Part shown: positions 1-7,625 of the stretch, piece by piece
Position numbering within the stretch: the first letter of the stretch is position 1
How the letters are laid out: every line of letters begins with the position of its first letter
Translations under genes and position numbers: made by a program
The notes under the pieces: model-generated
What the model saw: only the letters and a program-made list of their open reading frames with translations
Database searches by the model: none
Told to the model about the DNA's origin: nothing
Assembly (NCBI GenBank): GCA_025361125.1
Contig: JANYBM010000120.1
Span: forward strand, 1-57,525
DNA length: 57,525 bases
Direction: 5' to 3'
From: Holophagaceae bacterium
GTDB lineage: Bacteria; Acidobacteriota; Holophagae; Holophagales; Holophagaceae

Positions 1-230
1 TGCTTGACCTGGGCCTCGGTTTCCTTGGGCAGACGGTAGCCGTTGAGACGGAACGCCTGGCCAAATGGATTCAACTTGGGAAAGACCGTATGGCAGGTCG
101 TGCACGAGGTCTGGTACTTGCGGGCAAAGACCGGGAAGGCCCGTGCCTGACGGGAAACCGCCAACAGGAGGCCCATCGTCATAACCATGAGATAGGCCCG
201 GCGTATCAAGGGCACCGATACAGGGTTCAT
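1..230 (-). CDS. Exported c-type haem protein, partial (cut by left edge)
   Basis: About 76 N-terminal codons are visible, reading from an ATG at 230 down to the window edge. An AAGGAG ribosome-binding site lies 6 bases before the start. Residues 8-31 form a basic then hydrophobic signal sequence ending in SRQARA, followed by a CTTCH haem-binding motif (CxxCH) near residue 43 and the phrase TVFPKLNPFGQAFR. A CxxCH just after a signal peptide, followed by a 'FPKLNPFG' stretch, is seen in periplasmic or outer-membrane cytochromes of metal-reducing bacteria. The protein is therefore probably a periplasmic electron carrier or an outer-membrane-associated cytochrome. The number of haems and the total length are unknown because the rest lies outside the window. 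It is divergent from nothing here: the next gene (PAS-LuxR) is on the same strand, upstream. Confidence 0.75.
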   Translation of the reverse strand, partial: MNPVSVPLIRRAYLMVMTMGLLLAVSRQARAFPVFARKYQTSCTTCHTVFPKLNPFGQAFRLNGYRLPKETEAQVK

Positions 231-337
231 CACTCGCTCCTTTGGGTTGGCTTTCCCAAAGGGTGCTCTTTTGGGCTGGATGCAACTATCCCCCAGACTC
301 ACCAATCTTCCTGGGTAGGACGCACTAGCGCCGCTGG

Positions 338-985
338 CTAGATAAGGCCTTTTTGGAACGCGAAGGCGACAGCTTCTGCTTTCGAGTGGAGTTCAAGCTT
401 GTCGAGAATGTTTTGGATGTGGTTTCTCGCGGTCAAAGTTGAGATGTGCAGGCGCTCGGCGATCTCGGGAGTGGTTCGACCGGCGGCCAGCATACCGAGG
501 ACCTCCACCTCCCGAGTCGTGAGTTTCCGGGCCCGGGCGTCGGGTGACTCCCGAACGGCAATCATTGCTGACCTGTGGGGCTCGGGGGGGACGCCATCCA
601 ACGATTCGGCGGTTTTAAGGATGTGGGCTAGGAAGAACAGGTCAGGGGGGGGAACGGCCAGATGCAAGATAGTCACATCGAATTTGAGGACCACTCCATC
701 TCGGCTTCGCAGGCGAAGGCCGAAGTGCCGTACTGACTCTCCGCGATTCGCCATCTGGGTGATGGGGCAGTTCTCAGAACAATAGCGATTGCCGAAGGCA
801 TCACACCCCGCCAACTTCTCAACGCAGGAGGACCCGACGATTTCCTCTGGGGTGTAACCCAGAAGCCTTTCAGCACCCTCATTCCAATAGATGACAGATT
901 CGAACCGATTAGTTACGAAGACCGGGTCTGGAGATAGGGCGAACGAATCAAACAGAGTTCCGGGTGAAGTTGGAGGCTTGCTCAT
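338..985 (-). CDS. PAS domain / LuxR-type HTH transcriptional regulator
   Basis: A 215-residue regulator. Residues about 14-125 form a PAS fold (SPDPVFVTN, YWNEGAERLLGYTPEEIVG). Residues 153-215 form a GerE/LuxR winged HTH (LTTREVEVLGMLAAG, then the recognition helix ISTLTARNHIQNIL). There is no receiver domain, so the PAS domain is the likely input. The PAS domain carries four cysteines at positions 54, 61, 69 and 73, within the phrase FGNRYCSENCP, which suggests a redox or metal-sensing role (inference). A perfect 14-base palindrome lies just upstream of its ATG, and overlapping palindromes lie in the shared region towards the Memo gene. It may regulate itself, the divergent Memo operon, or the cytochrome gene 107 bases downstream on its own strand. 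Confidence 0.85.
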   Translation of the reverse strand: MSKPPTSPGTLFDSFALSPDPVFVTNRFESVIYWNEGAERLLGYTPEEIVGSSCVEKLAGCDAFGNRYCSENCPITQMANRGESVRHFGLRLRSRDGVVLKFDVTILHLAVPPPDLFFLAHILKTAESLDGVPPEPHRSAMIAVRESPDARARKLTTREVEVLGMLAAGRTTPEIAERLHISTLTARNHIQNILDKLELHSKAEAVAFAFQKGLI

Positions 986-986
986 C

Positions 987-1000
987 GAAGCCCAGGCTTC
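987..1000. promoter_or_regulatory. Perfect palindrome next to the PAS-LuxR start codon
   Basis: GAAGCC and GGCTTC are perfect 6-base arms separated by CA. The site begins 2 bases upstream of the ATG of the PAS-LuxR gene (985, minus strand). At this position it could be an autoregulatory operator, or an mRNA hairpin that hides the ribosome-binding region. The site is short, so chance cannot be ruled out. Confidence 0.4.
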
Positions 1001-1106
1001 CCTGTGGACCGTTCAGCCCACCACGGTGGAGTGGGGGGAACAGAATTCGCTAGAAGAAGCTGTCTGACCGGAAGTAGGTGGATGGTGCACCTGTCGAGAA
1101 GTTATC

Positions 1107-1128
1107 TTGAGAAGTATTCTCAGAATAC
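1107..1128. promoter_or_regulatory. Two overlapping palindromes in the PAS-LuxR / Memo divergent region
   Basis: TGAGAA-GTA-TTCTCA (1108-1122) and GTATTC-TCA-GAATAC (1114-1128) are both perfect 6-base-arm palindromes. They share their central nine bases, so the two halves could pair in mutually exclusive ways. The first can also be read as TTGAGA-N5-TCTCAG, a pattern repeated at 22337-22353. The site lies about 90 bases before the Memo start and about 120 bases before the PAS-LuxR start, as expected for an operator in a divergent promoter region. The regulator that binds it is unknown. Confidence 0.45.
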
Positions 1129-1214
1129 ATGGTCTGTTTGTGGGCTTTGTTGTCAAAGTACTAAGCTGCTCCAATTGGCCGGGATTTTCCCTCGAAACAG
1201 CTTATCTTGGGGGC

Positions 1215-2036
1215 ATGAGCGCGCTACAGGAAGTCCGCGCGGCTGCGGTGGCCGGTATGTTTTATCCGCGAGATGCAGTCGAGTTGAGCCGCGAGCTTCA
1301 GGTCCTGCTCAAAGGTGCCTCACAGGTGCAGGCGCTGCCAGGGTTGATCAAGGCTTTGATCGTTCCCCACGCGGGTTATGTCTATTCCGGACCCGTGGCC
1401 GCCAGCGCCTATGCCCACCTTTTCCCGCTCCACAATATCATCCGGCGGGTGGTGCTGCTGGGGCCCACCCACCGCGTGTTTGTATCCGGCTTGGCCCTAC
1501 CCGGAGTCCAAGCGTTTGATACGCCCTTGGGCAGGATCCCGGTGGACCAGGAGGCAGTCCATTTCCTCAAGCCCCTGAGCCAGGTGTCCACAAGCCCCGC
1601 GGCGCACGAACTGGAACATTCCCTCGAAGTACAGCTGCCCTTCCTTCAAACGGTGCTTTCGGATTTCCAAGTGGTGCCGTTGGCCGTTGGCGATGCCACG
1701 CCAGAGGCTGTGGCAGAGGTGATCGAGCTCTTGTGGGGAGGCACCGAGACTTTGATCGTCGTAAGTTCAGACTTGTCTCACTATCATCGCTATGAGCTGG
1801 CCCGGAAGGTTGATGCTCTGACGTGCGACAGCATCACAGAATTGCAGCGGCTGGACAGTCACGAACAGGCCTGCGGCGCCACGCCGGTGAATGGTTTGCT
1901 GCACGCGGCGCGGCATCACCGGCTGACACCGCATCTGCTTGATCTGCGGAATTCGGGCGACACAGCCGGAGATCGTGACCGGGTCGTTGGCTATGGAGCT
2001 TTTGCCTTTACCGAGGAGCGCCGTCATGGGATCTGA
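1215..2036 (+). CDS. amrB: Memo-family protein (AmmeMemoRadiSam system protein B)
   Basis: A 273-residue Memo1/LigB-like fold. I chose the ATG at 1215 because the protein then begins like its family (VRAAAVAGMFYP); an in-frame start at 1107 would add an unrelated 36 residues. Conserved blocks are PHAGY (His52), LGPTHR (His86), EHSLEVQLPFLQ and SSDLSHYH. Cys220 in CGATPVNGLL follows. Human MEMO1 binds metal through two histidines and a cysteine, and His52, His86 and Cys220 match those residues. It is the first gene of a three-gene operon and overlaps the AMMECR1 gene by 11 bases. Memo, AMMECR1 and a radical SAM protein recur together across bacteria and archaea as the AmmeMemoRadiSam set. Their joint biochemical role is not established. 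Confidence 0.92.
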   Translation: MSALQEVRAAAVAGMFYPRDAVELSRELQVLLKGASQVQALPGLIKALIVPHAGYVYSGPVAASAYAHLFPLHNIIRRVVLLGPTHRVFVSGLALPGVQAFDTPLGRIPVDQEAVHFLKPLSQVSTSPAAHELEHSLEVQLPFLQTVLSDFQVVPLAVGDATPEAVAEVIELLWGGTETLIVVSSDLSHYHRYELARKVDALTCDSITELQRLDSHEQACGATPVNGLLHAARHHRLTPHLLDLRNSGDTAGDRDRVVGYGAFAFTEERRHGI

Positions 2037-2592
2037 TCGTGGGCCTACTCTCTTGGCCATCGCCCGGGGCGCCATCGCCGCAGAACTAAGTGAACCCGTG
2101 CCGCCTTTCATTAAAGAAAGTTGGCTTCTGGAGCCAGGGGCTACCTTCGTCACGCTTCAATTGAATGGCGACCTTCGTGGCTGCATCGGTAGCCTGGCGG
2201 CGCATAAACCGCTGCGCGATGACGTTGAAAGCAATGCCCGTGCTGCGGCGTTTCATGACCCGCGTTTCGCCCCGTTGTCGCGAAGTGAGTATCCCCATTC
2301 CGAACTGGAAGTTTCACTTCTCTCACCCTTGGAGAGGCTCGCCTTTGAAAGCCAGGAGGAGCTGCTCCGGCTGCTGCGTCCGGGGGTGGACGGTGTGGTA
2401 TTGGAATACGGATGGCAACGAGGCACCTTTCTTCCCCAGGTTTGGGAACAGCTGCCGGATCCGAAAGACTTTCTGGCCCAGCTGAAGCAAAAGGCTGGGC
2501 TGGCCTCGGATTTCTGGTCCGACGAAGTCCAGATTTCCCTCTACACCGTGGAGAAGTGGCGCGAACACCAATTCGCCACTGTGTCTAGGTAA
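2026..2592 (+). CDS. amrA: AMMECR1-domain protein (AmmeMemoRadiSam system protein A)
   Basis: A 188-residue AMMECR1-domain protein. The ATG at 2026 lies inside the end of the Memo gene (11-base overlap), so the two are probably translationally coupled. The family signature RGCIGS sits in the phrase LNGDLRGCIGSLAAHKPL, followed by DPRFAPLSRSEYPHSELEVSLLSP, the usual AMMECR1 order. The C-terminal phrase QRGTFLPQVWEQLPDPKDFLAQLKQKAG is also typical. Length matches the single-domain bacterial family. The function is unknown; the invariant RGCIG motif has been proposed as a catalytic or binding element. The radical SAM partner begins 5 bases downstream. Confidence 0.93.
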   Translation: MGSDRGPTLLAIARGAIAAELSEPVPPFIKESWLLEPGATFVTLQLNGDLRGCIGSLAAHKPLRDDVESNARAAAFHDPRFAPLSRSEYPHSELEVSLLSPLERLAFESQEELLRLLRPGVDGVVLEYGWQRGTFLPQVWEQLPDPKDFLAQLKQKAGLASDFWSDEVQISLYTVEKWREHQFATVSR

Positions 2593-2597
2593 AGGCG

Positions 2598-3677
2598 ATG
2601 GAAGGATCCTTGTTCCCAGCCCGCTGGTGGCACCCTCTGGATGAAGGGCGAATCCAGTGCGATTTGTGCCCCAGGGATTGCAAGCTCAGCGAAGGGCAGA
2701 GGGGCGCCTGTTTCGTGCGGCAGAACGTGGGAAAGGAAATGGTGTTGACTACTTATGGGCGCTCGTCAGGGTTCTGCATTGACCCCATCGAGAAGAAACC
2801 GCTCAATCATTTCCATCCGGGATCGCGGGTGCTTTCCTTTGGCACCGCTGGCTGCAATTTGATGTGCAAGTTCTGCCAAAACTGGGATATCAGCAAATCA
2901 CGGGATATGGACCAGTTGCTGGATCTGGCCGCGCCCGATGACATCGCGCGCTCCGCGGAAGAATGGGGCTGTCGGAGTGTGGCCTTCACCTATAACGATC
3001 CGGTGGTCTTCGCGGAATACGCCATGGATGTGGCCGATGCCTGCCATGAGCGGGGCATCAAAACCGTCGCGGTGACCGCCGGATACATTCATTCCAAGCC
3101 AGCTCGTGAGTTCTTTGTGAAGATGGACGCGGCCAATGTGGATCTGAAAGCCTTCACCGAAGATTTCTATTTCAGACTCAGTGTTGGACATCTCCAACCT
3201 GTGCTGGACACGCTGCGCTACATCAAACATGAAACCGATACCTGGCTGGAAATCACCACGCTGCTCATCCCAGGCCAAAACGATTCTTCTGAAGAGATCA
3301 AGGCCATGTCCAGCTGGATTATGGATGTGCTGGGTGCGGACGTGCCGCTTCATTTCAGTGCCTTCCATCCCGATTACAAGATGACCGACAGTCCAGCCAC
3401 TCCCAGCGCCACCCTCCATCGAGCCCGCGCTATCGCGCTTGCCGCGGGTCTTCATCACGTCTACACCGGCAACGTGCATGACCTTTCCGGGGGTTCGACT
3501 TACTGCCCCTCCTGCCAAGCACTTCTCATAGAGCGCGATTGGTATGAGATCGGGGCCTATCGCCTGACGGAAGCTGGCCATTGCCCGCACTGCGGCGCGC
3601 AAGTCGCGGGTCACTTCGAAAAGTTTTCATGTGGGTTCGGCAATCGCCGCACGCCCATCGCAATCGCCCATCATTGA
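2598..3677 (+). CDS. amrS: AmmeMemoRadiSam system radical SAM enzyme
   Basis: A 359-residue radical SAM enzyme. The [4Fe-4S] motif is CNLMCKFC, with Cys86, Cys90 and Cys93. An N-terminal cysteine group (Cys21, 24, 28 and 38) precedes it. A C-terminal pair of CxxC motifs (CPSC and CPHC, within the last 60 residues) looks like a zinc ribbon or an auxiliary cluster site. It resembles pyruvate formate-lyase-activating enzymes, but no glycyl radical partner is encoded nearby. It follows the AMMECR1 gene by 5 bases, and this gene order (Memo, AMMECR1, radical SAM) is the conserved one. The substrate is unknown. It ends 17 bases before the convergent HAD phosphatase. Confidence 0.93.
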   Translation: MEGSLFPARWWHPLDEGRIQCDLCPRDCKLSEGQRGACFVRQNVGKEMVLTTYGRSSGFCIDPIEKKPLNHFHPGSRVLSFGTAGCNLMCKFCQNWDISKSRDMDQLLDLAAPDDIARSAEEWGCRSVAFTYNDPVVFAEYAMDVADACHERGIKTVAVTAGYIHSKPAREFFVKMDAANVDLKAFTEDFYFRLSVGHLQPVLDTLRYIKHETDTWLEITTLLIPGQNDSSEEIKAMSSWIMDVLGADVPLHFSAFHPDYKMTDSPATPSATLHRARAIALAAGLHHVYTGNVHDLSGGSTYCPSCQALLIERDWYEIGAYRLTEAGHCPHCGAQVAGHFEKFSCGFGNRRTPIAIAHH

Positions 3678-3694
3678 ACCTGGAACCTTCGCCT

Positions 3695-4381
3695 TCACTC
3701 GGACCTCGTGAACGCGTCGTGGATTTCAGGGTCGGTCAATTCCTGCGCCAGCCATGCGTCCAGTTCTGCTATGGAATCCAGGAGGACTTCAGCGCCTGCG
3801 GCCAGCAACTCTTGTCGGCTGCCGTAACCGTAGGTCACGCCGATGGCGCGGAGTCCATGCTCCTTTGCAGCCCGCATGTCATCACCGCGATCACCGATGA
3901 AATAACCGCCGGCCTCGATCCGGCCTTCTTGCCGAAGCCGTTCCAGCACCACCGTTTTCGGCTGCCATGCGCCTTTCAACTCGGCGCCGAAAATATCATC
4001 AAAGATGAGATTTAAATCAAACTGGTAGGTGATACGCCTGGCGAAGAGGCCGGGCTTGCTGGACACAATGTAGATGCGGTGGCCCTGACGTTTCAGACGG
4101 GCCAGCATGAGATGAGCGCCTTCATAAACCTCATGTTCGAAGACGCCATCTTCTCGGTAGGCCTCCAGGTAACGGTCCAAGGCTTCTTCTAGTTTTTTCG
4201 GGTCTTCCAAGCCGGGAATGAGGGCCAGGCTTTCCCGCATCCCAAATCCGATCCAGTCTCGGATGGTGGCTTCATCAGGACAGGTCAAGCCCATTTCACG
4301 ACAAACTCGCCTTACGCAATTCCGCACGCCGAGGAGCGGATTCACGATAGTTCCGTCGAGATCAAAACAGATCACTGCCAT
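3695..4381 (-). CDS. HAD-family hydrolase, phosphoglycolate phosphatase-like
   Basis: A 228-residue HAD-superfamily phosphatase of the Gph/PGP type. Motif I is DLDGT at residues 7-11, with Asp7 the expected nucleophile. Motif II is IVSSKP, Lys142 lies in the W-QPK phrase, and motif IV is IGDRGDD. An alpha-helical cap lies between motifs I and II. The likely reaction is dephosphorylation of 2-phosphoglycolate or another small phosphorylated metabolite; sequence alone cannot fix the substrate. The gene lies 19 bases downstream of the pyrophosphatase gene on the same strand and is probably co-transcribed with it. Confidence 0.85.
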   Translation of the reverse strand: MAVICFDLDGTIVNPLLGVRNCVRRVCREMGLTCPDEATIRDWIGFGMRESLALIPGLEDPKKLEEALDRYLEAYREDGVFEHEVYEGAHLMLARLKRQGHRIYIVSSKPGLFARRITYQFDLNLIFDDIFGAELKGAWQPKTVVLERLRQEGRIEAGGYFIGDRGDDMRAAKEHGLRAIGVTYGYGSRQELLAAGAEVLLDSIAELDAWLAQELTDPEIHDAFTRSE

Positions 4382-4400
4382 GGGGTCCTGGCTTCCAATC

Positions 4401-4916
4401 TCATTCCGGATAGGCCGCGATGCACTGCATCACGAAGGCCTTGGCGGCTTCCTTTCCAGCCCACCCGTCGCTATGGACATCCTTCTGCTCAAGATCCTTA
4501 TAGGTCAGGAAGAAGTGCTCCACTTCCTTCATGAAGTGGGGCGGAAGATCTTCAAGGGTTTCTACATGTGCGTAATTAGGATCGTTGTCAGCAACACAAA
4601 GCACCTTATCGTCCTGTCCATGTTCATCATGCATTTTCAATAGCCCCACGGGCCGGGCACGGATGATCACGCCTGGATAGGTGGTGCCGTTGATGAGCAC
4701 CAGCACATCACAAGGATCGCCGTCGGGGGCCAAGGTTTGGGGGATGAAACCATATTCTGCCGGGTAGTGGAAGGGCGAGAACAGGACGCGGTCCACGAAA
4801 ATCATTCCCGTATCGTGGTCGAATTCATACTTCACGCGAGACCCCGTGGGAATCTCCACGACAGCGTTAACGACATCCGGCGCGAGTTTGCCAGGGCCAA
4901 GGTTGGGCTGGGACAT
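4401..4916 (-). CDS. ppa: Inorganic pyrophosphatase (family I)
   Basis: A 171-residue soluble family I pyrophosphatase, close to the usual 170-180. The metal-binding signature DGDPCDVLVL is present. It is flanked by the substrate-binding phrases SRVKYEFDHDTG and FIPQTLAPDGDP, and by the conserved AEYGFIPQ and LTYKDLEQK segments. It hydrolyses cytoplasmic pyrophosphate to two phosphates and so drives biosynthetic reactions. The start is supported by a GAGG-like site in the bases just upstream. It is first in a likely two-gene operon with the HAD phosphatase. Confidence 0.95.
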   Translation of the reverse strand: MSQPNLGPGKLAPDVVNAVVEIPTGSRVKYEFDHDTGMIFVDRVLFSPFHYPAEYGFIPQTLAPDGDPCDVLVLINGTTYPGVIIRARPVGLLKMHDEHGQDDKVLCVADNDPNYAHVETLEDLPPHFMKEVEHFFLTYKDLEQKDVHSDGWAGKEAAKAFVMQCIAAYPE

Positions 4917-4963
4917 GGGGGCTCCTCAAAAGGCTAAAGCGACATTTTCGCACGAGTCACGCA

Positions 4964-4981
4964 TTCGCCGATTCCGGCGAA
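4964..4981. repeat. Short hairpin upstream of ppa
   Basis: TTCGCCG and CGGCGAA form a perfect 7-base stem around the loop ATTC. It lies in the 187-base gap between the pyrophosphatase start and the sulfotransferase stop, both on the minus strand. No T-run follows in either direction, so it is not a clear intrinsic terminator. It could be an operator or a 5' leader hairpin of ppa. Nothing else stands out in this gap. Confidence 0.35.
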
Positions 4982-5103
4982 CCTGCTACACGCCCGGCAA
5001 CCGCGACCTGAAATCATCCTCGGGCGCTTGGCTGCTCTTGTGAAAGCCATCACCTACTGGATGCCATCCAACCTTGCTTCGTAGGTCAGAATCCCTGACA
5101 CCC

Positions 5104-6168
5104 TCAGTCCGAGAGCCGCAGCCGAAGTGCATCCACCTCTTCCTTGGTGCTCTCAAAAGATTGGGTCCTCCACTCTCGCCGGGCCTCCTGGTAGGCGGCG
5201 ATGCGAGGCTCCAGCACCTCGAACCCTTCCCAATCGAAGGCCCGGTAGATCCCTCGAAGCGTGCCAATGGGATCTGCGCGGAGCTGCTCGTATTCCAGGT
5301 CTACCCAACGCTGCCGGCCAGCCGCGGCTCGAGCCTGATTGAGACAGGCCCGGTAACGCCGGTGGCAGGTCAGGATGAGCTCGTCGAAATTCTGTTGGGA
5401 GTATTTAGGGTCAAGGCCATAAATCCGGGCGTTGGCCAGCCAGGTGTGTCGTGTGGAGAGGAAGACTGAAAGTGGATCACGATGGATGTGGATAAAACGG
5501 GCCTCGGGGAAATGCTGCAAAAGGAAAGGCACCCGGAAGCTATGGGTCGGGGATTTCAGGACAGCCCGGCTAGCCTCATTTCGTTCGAGCAGGGCCAGCA
5601 GGCGGTCCATGCCCGCGAGCCAAACCAGGCGCTCGGGTGTGGAGAATCCGCCAGGATCAAGTGCCTCAAGGTGGCGGGCGCCCTCCTTTGGGAAGAGGAA
5701 CAGTTCATAGAAACTTATAATGCCTTCGTTCAGCATGAAGAACTCCTCCTCCATGGGGGAGTCCAGCCTTATCTCCATATCGTCCATGGGCCTGCGGGAG
5801 GCGAATCTGTTTCGGGCGAAGGGCACTGCCCAGGCCGTTGTCCAATGGGCGTGACCGGGGGCCATGCAGTCGTAGGAGGTTGGGAAGGCGACCTGGGGGT
5901 CCAGGGCGAGAAGCTCGTGGAGCCAGGTGGTGCCGGAGCGCCAGAATCCAACGATGAATACAGGTGGGATACTTCGTCTCCTAGGTCGGTGCGGGCCTAG
6001 GCTGCTGAGAAGACTGGCGGCCGTGGCGCGCAGCAGCAGCCCGGCGGCCCGGTGCAGGTTTCTGGGAAGCAGGCCCCGTGGCTCCCGGTGCAACCAACGG
6101 AGCGCCACCGGCAGGGTCGGGGAAAGCAGCCAGCGGACCTTGTAGGAGAGCGGTAAAGCTTCCCTCAT
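5104..6168 (-). CDS. Sulfotransferase family protein
   Basis: A 354-residue PAPS-dependent sulfotransferase-fold protein. I placed the start at the ATG at 6168; the reading frame stays open for another 66 codons upstream, but that stretch is low in conservation features. The 5'-phosphosulfate loop is at residues 71-83 (FIVGFWRSGTTWL). The 3'-phosphate site is RFIHIHRDPLSVFLST, with Arg230 and Ser234. The family moves sulfate from PAPS to hydroxyl or amino groups of small molecules, lipids or sugars; the acceptor is unknown. It follows hutI on the same strand after 202 bases. A basic, hydrophobic N-terminus (residues 5-60) could associate with a membrane. Confidence 0.85.
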   Translation of the reverse strand: MREALPLSYKVRWLLSPTLPVALRWLHREPRGLLPRNLHRAAGLLLRATAASLLSSLGPHRPRRRSIPPVFIVGFWRSGTTWLHELLALDPQVAFPTSYDCMAPGHAHWTTAWAVPFARNRFASRRPMDDMEIRLDSPMEEEFFMLNEGIISFYELFLFPKEGARHLEALDPGGFSTPERLVWLAGMDRLLALLERNEASRAVLKSPTHSFRVPFLLQHFPEARFIHIHRDPLSVFLSTRHTWLANARIYGLDPKYSQQNFDELILTCHRRYRACLNQARAAAGRQRWVDLEYEQLRADPIGTLRGIYRAFDWEGFEVLEPRIAAYQEARREWRTQSFESTKEEVDALRLRLSD

Positions 6169-6370
6169 GCCTTGGTCCGTGAATTGAGAAGAAGGCCATT
6201 CTCCACTAACTTTTTCTTGTGCGCGCCCACTTGATTGATCACGGCTTGAAGAACCGATATATAGACATGCGTTTTTCTTGTCTGGATGCACTGGTTTTGG
6301 GAAGCCCACTGGCGAGGAGGAGTGGCATGGCAGTGTGTGTATAACAAACGGGACACCTGGTGGCAACCCC

Positions 6371-7579
6371 TCAACAGATCACATATGGAACATAGGCCTC
6401 GCCGACCCAATAAACCAATTCCAAGGGATCTTGCACAGGCCAAAGGGCGATGGCTGCCCGAGCACCTGGATACAGGTGGCCGAGATCACTGTGGCCGAGA
6501 CTTCTGGCTGCGTGAAGCGTCATGGCGGTGAGTGCTTCTTCAAAGGTGAGGCGTAGTTGCAGACAACCCAACCGGAGCACCAGCAAGGGGTCCAGGCAGG
6601 GGCTTGAGCCTGGATTGAAATCCGAGGCCAGGGCCAGACGGCACCCGGCCTCAATCATTGCTCGGGCTGGGGCCCAGTCCCGCATACCCAGGCATAGGGT
6701 GGTCGTGGGCAGTAGGATGGGCGTGACTCTGCTGGCTGCCATGACCTTCATTCCTTGCTCTGAACAGAACATCAAGTGATCCGCTGACGCGGCCCCAAGT
6801 TCTGCCGACAATTCGGCGCCGCCGGTCCAGCTCAATTCATCCGCATGGATGCGCGGCTGGAGCCCTAGATTTTTCCCGGCTTCCAAAATTTGCCGTCCCT
6901 GTTCGATGGTAAAAACCCCGGTTTCTATGAAGACGTCGCAATAGCGGGCTACACCTGGGTGCCGCCGGACCAGTTCTGGCAGCCAGACATCCTTCACGAC
7001 GCGAGAGTACCCCTCGGTATTGCCTGCAAATTCAACCGGAATATCGTGGGCCGGGAGCAGGGTCACATCCAAGCTCCAGCCGCGCCGCTTCAATTCCGAG
7101 TAGGCATGCATCAGCCGTGATTCCGCATCCAATTCCAGGCCATAGCCAGTCTTGGCTTCGATGTGGATGACGCCGCGCGACCGCAGTGTTTGCAGGCGCT
7201 CCTCGCCCAGAGCCACCAACTCTTGGACGGTAGCCGCTCGGGTGGCTCGCACGGTTTCACGAATGCCTCCACCCTCTGCAGCCAGCTGGGTATAGGGAAT
7301 GCCATGTAAGCGCCGATTGAATTCGCCGCTGCGATCCCCGGCAAAGAGCAAATGAGTGTGGGGGTCAACAAACCCTGGCAGCGCCCACGCGCCACCACCA
7401 TCAGTGGTGGGGGAATCTGACCAGGCCGCAGGCAAATCCGTTCGCCTTCCCATCCAAGCAATTCGCCCTTCAGACATGGCAATGGCCGCATCGTCAATGC
7501 GATCAATCTTCCACAGGGACTGGGGATCTGGGGTGAGTAGCCCTTTGAGGTTGGTCAGGACCGTCGCGCTTTTCTTCAT
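6371..7579 (-). CDS. hutI: Imidazolonepropionase
   Basis: A 402-residue amidohydrolase of the HutI family, the third step of histidine breakdown (4-imidazolone-5-propanoate to N-formimino-L-glutamate). The metal motif DPHTHLLFAGDR has His74 and His76. Further conserved parts are the substrate phrase IEAKTGYGL, the metal ligand in LLPAHDIP, HADELS, and the catalytic Asp in ASDFNPGS. The family's usual length is about 400. No hutH, hutU or hutG is in the window, so the rest of the pathway must be elsewhere. It lies 46 bases after the B12-binding subunit on the same strand. Confidence 0.93.
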   Translation of the reverse strand: MKKSATVLTNLKGLLTPDPQSLWKIDRIDDAAIAMSEGRIAWMGRRTDLPAAWSDSPTTDGGGAWALPGFVDPHTHLLFAGDRSGEFNRRLHGIPYTQLAAEGGGIRETVRATRAATVQELVALGEERLQTLRSRGVIHIEAKTGYGLELDAESRLMHAYSELKRRGWSLDVTLLPAHDIPVEFAGNTEGYSRVVKDVWLPELVRRHPGVARYCDVFIETGVFTIEQGRQILEAGKNLGLQPRIHADELSWTGGAELSAELGAASADHLMFCSEQGMKVMAASRVTPILLPTTTLCLGMRDWAPARAMIEAGCRLALASDFNPGSSPCLDPLLVLRLGCLQLRLTFEEALTAMTLHAARSLGHSDLGHLYPGARAAIALWPVQDPLELVYWVGEAYVPYVIC

Positions 7580-7625
7580 AAACAGTGTCTCATCGGCTTT
7601 AGTCCCTTAATGCTTATGCCCCCAT

